Shown one piece after another: positions 4,416-9,079 of a DNA stretch of 9,079 nt. Location of the stretch: positions 1 to 9,079 of the forward strand of contig NZ_LSJA01000387.1 in NCBI RefSeq assembly GCF_001556515.1. Direction: 5' to 3'. Origin of the DNA: Caulobacter sp. CCH9-E1 (GTDB taxonomy: Bacteria > Pseudomonadota > Alphaproteobacteria > Caulobacterales > Caulobacteraceae). The position numbers were made by a program, and so were the translations under genes. The notes beneath the pieces were generated by a model, which was not told the DNA's origin, did not search any database, and worked only from the letters and a program-made list of their open reading frames with translations. Numbering within the stretch: the stretch's first letter is position 1; each line of letters begins with the position of its first letter.

Positions 4416-5836
4416 TGGATCGCTGGGGCCGTCGCGCCGCTCGCGATCGGGTCATCCGGGGCGCGGACGTGTTGAGCGCCAGGGCCTTGGCCGCAATGAC
4501 CGAGCCGGCGGCGGGCGAGCAAGCGCTCCGTCTTGGTGAGGTCGCGATCCCCACGGATCTTGAGACCCGCCATGCGGCGTTCGTCGGCTCGCCTGGCAGC
4601 GGCAAGACCACGGCTCTGCGCCAGTGGCTCGACGGGTTGGAGGCGCGGGGAGAGACCGCGCTCGTCTATGACACCTCCGGCGAGTTCGTGGCTCACTACT
4701 ACCGACCAGAACGCGGCGACGTGATCCTCAATCCGTTTGACCAGCGCGGCGCCTATTGGAACCCGTTCGACGAGATCACTCATCCGGCCGACGCCGACCG
4801 CATCGCCGCCCAGCTCGTCACGGCCAGGGGCGATGCGGCCGACGACGTCTGGACACTCGCCGCGCGCGCCCTGGTCGCCAACGTCATGCGGCAGCTTTGG
4901 CGTGAGGGGCGCGCCGAGCCCGCCGCGCTGATCGAGATGCTCTGCCTCGCCAGCAAGGACGAGCTGCGTCAGTGGCTCGCCAACACTTCATCGGCGCGGA
5001 CCTTCGAGGAGGACGCCGACCGCGCCACCGCCTCGGTGCTCTTCATGTTGGCCGAGGTCGTCAACCTGCTGCAGTACCTGAAGGTGGAACCCGCGAAGGG
5101 GCAGCGCTTCAGCTTCCAGGCCTTCATAAAGGGTCTAGACGCCCGACAGGGCGCCAAGCCCTGGGTCTTCGTGCCGCGCAAGGAAGACTATTTCGAAGCC
5201 ATGCGACCGCTGCTGGCCTGCTGGCTGGAATGCGCTTGCGGCGCGATTCTTGGTCTTGAGCCGCATTCCGATCGTCGCGTCTGGATGATGCTCGATGAAC
5301 TTCCCGACATGCCGGCTGTCGATCAGCTAACGCGGCTCCTGCCCCAGGGTCGCAAGTTCGGCGCGGCGGTCGTCATCACCTTCCAGGCCATCGGGCAGAT
5401 GCGCGACCGCTACGGCAAGGACGCCGCTGAGGCTCTCCTGGGCTGTTGCAACACCAAGCTCTTTCTTCAGATGACCGACAGCGATAGCCGCCGATGGGCG
5501 AGTCAGACGATCGGCGATGTCGAGGTGGAGGTGCGCGGCGCGACCGAGTCCCTGGCCTTTGAAGTCGGCAAGGGCCGAACCTCACTCGCCGCCCATCGCC
5601 AGATCCGGCCGGCGCTGATCGACAGCGAGTTCAAGCTGCCGCGTTTCCATGGCGTCTTGCAGTTGGCCGACGGGCGACCGGCAGCGCGGATCGAGCTCAA
5701 CAACCGCCACATCGCCGCTCGAGGACCCGCGCGCCATCCGGCCTTCGTGCCCGGAGATGTGGGCGCGACCTTTTGGGGGCACCTGCCAAGCCGTGGCCGG
5801 AGCGAGCCCGTGGTTCCAGACGGCGGGCCTGTGTGA
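4376..5836 (+). CDS. TraD-type coupling protein, ATPase part
   Basis: This is the inner-membrane coupling ATPase that links the relaxosome to a type IV secretion channel and drives DNA export. In the 486-aa reading from GTG 4376, Walker A is GSPGSGKTT (71-79) and the Walker B strand is VWMMLDEL (302-309) with Asp307 and Glu308. VITFQAIGQM (333-342) carries the conserved Gln. VILNPFDQRGAYWNPFDEI (116-134) is typical of TraD/TrwB proteins. The ATPase core is complete, but the start falls inside a second membrane segment, and the first segment is encoded in the other frame at 4035-4415. The TraD frame has no upstream start of its own. GTG 4376 lacks a clear ribosome binding site, and ATG 4415, overlapping the upstream stop, is the alternative. 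Its stop overlaps the relaxase start (TGATG), so the two are probably coupled. Family assignment is secure. Whether a full-length anchored protein is made is uncertain. Confidence 0.9.
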   Translation: MSGAFASLAWSAVMDRWGRRAARDRVIRGADVLSARALAAMTEPAAGEQALRLGEVAIPTDLETRHAAFVGSPGSGKTTALRQWLDGLEARGETALVYDTSGEFVAHYYRPERGDVILNPFDQRGAYWNPFDEITHPADADRIAAQLVTARGDAADDVWTLAARALVANVMRQLWREGRAEPAALIEMLCLASKDELRQWLANTSSARTFEEDADRATASVLFMLAEVVNLLQYLKVEPAKGQRFSFQAFIKGLDARQGAKPWVFVPRKEDYFEAMRPLLACWLECACGAILGLEPHSDRRVWMMLDELPDMPAVDQLTRLLPQGRKFGAAVVITFQAIGQMRDRYGKDAAEALLGCCNTKLFLQMTDSDSRRWASQTIGDVEVEVRGATESLAFEVGKGRTSLAAHRQIRPALIDSEFKLPRFHGVLQLADGRPAARIELNNRHIAARGPARHPAFVPGDVGATFWGHLPSRGRSEPVVPDGGPV

Positions 5837-8583
5837 TGGTCGCCACCATCAGCGGGCTTTCGAGTTCAGCTCAGGCGGCCAGCTACTACGAGGCGGACGA
5901 CTACTATTCGGAGGACGGCCTTGCCCCGAGCGAATGGCGCGGCGAGGCCGCCGAGGCGCTTGGGCTGTCTGGCGAGGTCGATCGCGACGCCTTCAAGGCG
6001 CTGCTGGATGGCGTCCTGCCCACGGGCCAGGTCCTGGGCACGCACCGGGGCGGGGAGCGCGAGCATCGGCCCGGCTGGGATCTGACCTTCAGCGCACCCA
6101 AGTCGGTCTCGGTCATGGCCCTGGTCGCGGGCGATACGCGCCTGATCGCCGCCCATGACGAGGCCTCGCGCCGAGCCTTGGCCTATGTCGAGCGCCATGG
6201 CGCGGCGACCCGGGTGCGCGATGGCGCGGAGGTCGCTCACGTGAAGACCGGCAACCTTGCGGCAGCGACCTTCCGCCATGAGACCAGCCGCGCCCAAGAT
6301 CCGCAGCTTCACACGCACAGCGTCATTCTCAACGCGACGCGCGATCGTGAGGGGACCTGGCGCAGTCAGGAGGGGCGAACCTTCTTCCAGCTCCACAAGG
6401 CCGCTGGCGAGATCTACCGACAGGAGCTGGCCGCTGCCGCCGAGCGGCTGGGCTACACGCTCGCCGTCGGCAGGGAGTCGGCCTTCGAGCTGGCCGGCGT
6501 ACCGGAGGCGGCGCTGAAAGCCTTTAGCCATCGCGCCGCGCAGATCGAGGCGCACCTGGCCGAGCGCGGCAAGACCCGCGAGACCGCCAGCGCCGCCGAG
6601 CGCCAGATGGCGACACTCGACACCCGCATGGCCAAGGAGGCGCACGACCGGGCCGATCTCGTCACGGCCTGGCGCGCGAGCGCGGACGCGGCGGGCTTTG
6701 ATCGTGAGGCGCGCTTTTCCTTGATGGATCAGGCCAAGGCCCGGGCCGAGCGACAGAGCGCGGAGGATCGCCTCGCCAAGCAAGGCGAAGCCGAGGCCGC
6801 CGCGCGCGCAGCCGTGGGCTTTGCGGCCGAGAAGCTTGGGGAGCGCCAATCTGTGTTCAGCGCCGCCGAGCTAGAGAGGGAAGCCGGCCGCCGGCTCATG
6901 GGACGGGCGGGACAGGGTGAGGTATTGGGCGCGATCGGCCGCGCGATCGAGGTCGGAGATCTGGAGGCCAGGACCCACAGCGATAGACGCGGCGCGGAGG
7001 GGGCGGGGTTCACCACCCGCCAGAACATCGCCGATGAGCTTGCTTTGCTCCGCGCCGAGTATCGCGGGCGCGGCATGGCCCAGCCAATCGCCGGTCCAGT
7101 CGAGGCGGCGCGTATCGTCGCCAGTGCGGTGCTCGCGGCCAAGGATAACCGACAGGCCTGGACCGCTGACCAGCAGGCGGCGACGCGGGCGATCTTGGCG
7201 AGCCGCAACCAGGTCGTCGCGGTGCAGGGGTACGCTGGCACAGCCAAGACGACGACCGTCCTGGCGACCTTCGCCAAAGCAGCCGATGCGGCCGGTTATG
7301 AGGTTAGAGCCATGGCGCCGTCGGCGTCGGCGGCCCAGACTTTGGGTCAGGCCCTGGGTCTCGAAAGCCAGACTCTGGCGCGGCACTTAAAGATCGAGGC
7401 CGATCGCGGCGAGGCTCGCGCGCCGCGTCGCGAGGTGTGGCTAGTGGATGAAGCCAGCCTCGTCTCCGCCCGCGACATGGCGAGGCTCCTGGAGCGCGCC
7501 GAGGCTGTCGGCGCGCGGACGGTGCTAGTCGGCGACACCAAGCAACTCGGATCGGTCGGCGCCGGCGCGTCCTTCGCGCAGTTGCAGGGCGCGGGCATGG
7601 AGACCGCGCGGCTGACTGAGATCGTCCGCCAGACCAACGCCAAGACCAAGGAGGCCGTTGAAGCGACGCTTGAAGGCCAGATCCGCCGCGCGTTCGAGGC
7701 CTTGGACGCCGGCGGCGGACGGATCGTTGAGGCGGCCACGCCCGAGGCGCGCCGCGCCAGCCTGGCGGCCGACTATGCGCGGCTGTCGGCGCAGGAGCGG
7801 GCGCGGACCATCGTCATTGATCCCTCACGTGAGGGCCGCGAGGCGCTCAACGCCGAGATCCGCCGCGAGCTGATCGCGCAGGGGGCGCTTGGTAAGAACG
7901 CGATCGTCGCGTCAGTTCTTGTAGCCAAGGATCTGACGAAGGCCGAGGCACGCCAGGTCGATAGCTATGGCGTCGGCGAGGTGGTGGTGTTCAGCCAGCG
8001 CGACCAAGCGCGTGGCGTCCGACGCGGCGAGGCGTTCACCGTGGCGGGCGTCGATGCCGAGCAGGGTCGGTTGTCGCTGGTCGGCGAGGCGGGCAGGGCG
8101 CTCGACTGGGCGCCGGCGCAGTGGGGCAAGGCCGAGGCCTTCACCCGTGAGGCGCGGGAGTTGCGTGAGGGGGATCGGGTCGAGTTCACCCGCAATGATC
8201 CCGCGATGGCGCGCGCAAATGGCGGGCAAGCCGAGGTGACGAGGGTCCTCGATGCACGGTCGGTGGAAGTCCTCCGCGCAGATGGACGCGCTGAGATCCT
8301 CTTCCTCGACCAGGCGCGCGATCAGCACTTGCGCCACGCCTACGTCCAGACAGCCCACGCCGCCCAGGGGCGCACAGCCGACCGGGTCCTGGTTCATGCC
8401 GAGAGCGGGCGGGCGAACTTGGTCGATCGGGCGTCGATGTATGTGGCGCTGTCGCGGGCGCGGAATGAGGCCGTGATCTACACTGATGATCGCGGGAAGC
8501 TGGCGTTAGGAGTGGCGGAGAGAGTGTTCAAAATAGAAAACGCGCTTGAAGCTAATTCGAGTGAAGCGACGCGTTTTGCGTGA
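5836..8583 (+). CDS. MOBF relaxase-helicase (TrwC/TraA type)
   Basis: This 915-aa enzyme should nick one strand at oriT, stay bound to the 5' end, unwind the plasmid-like circle and lead the strand into the recipient. The N-terminal relaxase domain has the paired tyrosines of TrwC: SYYEADDYY with Tyr17 and Tyr23 as counterparts of TrwC Tyr18 and Tyr26. It also has WDLTFSAPKSVSV (81-93) and the metal-binding histidines His148, His159 and His161 in DPQLHTHS. The C-terminal half is a RecD-like superfamily 1 helicase: GYAGTAKTT (465-473), WLVDEAS (535-541), GDTKQLGSV (566-574), LTEIVRQT (593-600), HAAQGRTADRV (841-851) and ALSRAR (871-876). The Walker A motif has Ala470 where Gly is usual. ATG 5836 is chosen because the family begins MVATIS and it overlaps the traD stop. 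The last 15-20 codons are AT-richer and overlap a convergent gene, so the natural C-terminus may have been replaced. Confidence 0.95.
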   Translation: MVATISGLSSSAQAASYYEADDYYSEDGLAPSEWRGEAAEALGLSGEVDRDAFKALLDGVLPTGQVLGTHRGGEREHRPGWDLTFSAPKSVSVMALVAGDTRLIAAHDEASRRALAYVERHGAATRVRDGAEVAHVKTGNLAAATFRHETSRAQDPQLHTHSVILNATRDREGTWRSQEGRTFFQLHKAAGEIYRQELAAAAERLGYTLAVGRESAFELAGVPEAALKAFSHRAAQIEAHLAERGKTRETASAAERQMATLDTRMAKEAHDRADLVTAWRASADAAGFDREARFSLMDQAKARAERQSAEDRLAKQGEAEAAARAAVGFAAEKLGERQSVFSAAELEREAGRRLMGRAGQGEVLGAIGRAIEVGDLEARTHSDRRGAEGAGFTTRQNIADELALLRAEYRGRGMAQPIAGPVEAARIVASAVLAAKDNRQAWTADQQAATRAILASRNQVVAVQGYAGTAKTTTVLATFAKAADAAGYEVRAMAPSASAAQTLGQALGLESQTLARHLKIEADRGEARAPRREVWLVDEASLVSARDMARLLERAEAVGARTVLVGDTKQLGSVGAGASFAQLQGAGMETARLTEIVRQTNAKTKEAVEATLEGQIRRAFEALDAGGGRIVEAATPEARRASLAADYARLSAQERARTIVIDPSREGREALNAEIRRELIAQGALGKNAIVASVLVAKDLTKAEARQVDSYGVGEVVVFSQRDQARGVRRGEAFTVAGVDAEQGRLSLVGEAGRALDWAPAQWGKAEAFTREARELREGDRVEFTRNDPAMARANGGQAEVTRVLDARSVEVLRADGRAEILFLDQARDQHLRHAYVQTAHAAQGRTADRVLVHAESGRANLVDRASMYVALSRARNEAVIYTDDRGKLALGVAERVFKIENALEANSSEATRFA

Positions 8584-9028
8584 TGTCCTCAACAAGCGGC
8601 GCAATGTTGTCCAGCCGATAAAGCCGCACTTCATTTTTTTCTAGCTGTTCTCCGACCGCGTCATAAAAGGACTCGGGTTTGTCGCTAAAATCGCCCACCA
8701 CTACTAGACGTTTTTGAGGCCCGTGAATCTTTGACTGTTTCCAGAGCAGCGCGCCTTCAAGCGCACGCTTACCGGCCTTTTCTAAAGCTTCGCTAGGATC
8801 GGGGCCGAACTGCATGCCATCGATGAGATTGTAAGCGCCGTTCTGGTAGCCGAACGGAGCCTTGATGCTAATGCCCAGATCCGGCAGCTCGAAGGGTTCG
8901 GGCTTTTCTTCGACGAAGCCAAAAACTCTAGCCTCTACGAAAGCCTCCTTTAGCACTCGCGCCATGCGAGGGCGGCGATGTCGGATCTTGTCCTCTCCAA
9001 CCAATTCGCCGAAGAGCCGATCCAGCAC
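8552..9028 (-). CDS. unrecognised protein, possibly 5'-truncated
   Basis: I cannot name this 158-aa protein, but it looks real. The codons fit a lower-GC gene, and the sequence has the mix of a folded alpha/beta domain. Notable stretches are ISIKAPFGYQNGAYNLIDGM (residues 53-72), an Ala/Lys/Leu helix (about 79-95), the strand RLVVVGDF (106-113) and then DAVGEQLEKNEVRLYRLDNI (123-142). No catalytic motif is evident. The first available start is GTG 9028 with at best a weak GGCGGA before it, and an in-frame TGA lies only nine bases upstream of that GTG (9038-9040). The frame beyond the stop is open to the window edge. So the gene may be full length, or the 3' part of a longer gene broken by a stop or frameshift. 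It converges on the relaxase gene and overlaps its last 32 bp. Composition unlike the mobilization genes suggests cargo or host DNA. Confidence 0.7.
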   Translation of the reverse strand: MLDRLFGELVGEDKIRHRRPRMARVLKEAFVEARVFGFVEEKPEPFELPDLGISIKAPFGYQNGAYNLIDGMQFGPDPSEALEKAGKRALEGALLWKQSKIHGPQKRLVVVGDFSDKPESFYDAVGEQLEKNEVRLYRLDNIAPLVEDITQNASLHSN

Positions 9029-9079
9029 TGTCCGCCGTCAGCGCCTTTGAGACAGATTGAGGGTTCCGTTTAGAGGAGG

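Noticed and set aside
5773..5835. Upstream start for the relaxase
   Set aside because: MOBF relaxases begin at the MVATIS motif, and the extra 21 residues come from the 3' end of traD in another frame.
5866..6849. Long minus-strand open frame (327 aa) inside the relaxase gene
   Set aside because: It lies wholly opposite the conserved relaxase domain. Long antisense frames are expected in very GC-rich genes, and the product shows no domain.
1..9079. CRISPR array, rRNA or insertion sequence
   Set aside because: No regularly spaced repeats, rRNA-like sequence, transposase gene or terminal inverted repeats were seen.

Overview
The window looks like one end of an integrative mobilizable element (IME), or a reduced ICE, in a GC-rich alphaproteobacterium. 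Caulobacterales- or Sphingomonadales-like is an inference from the high-GC codon use, the tRNA-Arg(CCG) remnant, and the TraD/MOBF pair whose relaxase begins MVATIS. No database search was possible, so family names rest on motifs read by eye.

Layout. Positions 1-193 are non-coding flank with short direct repeats. Positions 194-239 are the 3' half of a tRNA-Arg(CCG) on the minus strand, from anticodon loop to CCA. This is the expected scar of a tyrosine integrase that recombines in a tRNA gene, so the element should lie to the right and the intact tRNA should be at its far end, outside the window. A 164-bp leader with integrase-arm-like repeats and a GC hairpin leads to a P4-type integrase (404-1741). 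Ten bases later comes an AT-richer gene for an unrecognised protein with two membrane segments (1752-2666), probably cargo.

After an 86-bp gap with an inverted repeat overlapping a ribosome binding site, a tightly packed operon begins. It holds an AlpA-like regulator (2753-2974), an unknown 145-aa protein (2971-3408), a doubtful 83-aa frame over a possible cis-acting region (3405-3656), a ribbon-helix-helix protein (3658-4038), a coupling protein split over two frames (4035-4415 and 4376-5836), and a MOBF relaxase-helicase (5836-8583). Most junctions are ATGA, GTGA or TGATG overlaps, so the genes are probably translated in series. A convergent minus-strand gene of different composition (8552-9028) overlaps the relaxase 3' end. 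It has an in-frame stop just before its only early start and may be 5'-truncated.

How the genes fit together: the integrase inserts and excises the element. AlpA probably controls excision and/or the mobilization operon. The ribbon-helix-helix protein probably helps assemble the relaxosome. The relaxase nicks and unwinds the DNA, and TraD delivers it to a secretion channel. No type IV secretion channel genes occur in the window, so the element probably borrows a channel from elsewhere, unless the genes lie further right. The points most worth a second look are the split in traD, the unknown membrane protein behind the integrase, the candidate oriT/operator region before the ribbon-helix-helix gene, and the composition break at the relaxase 3' end.
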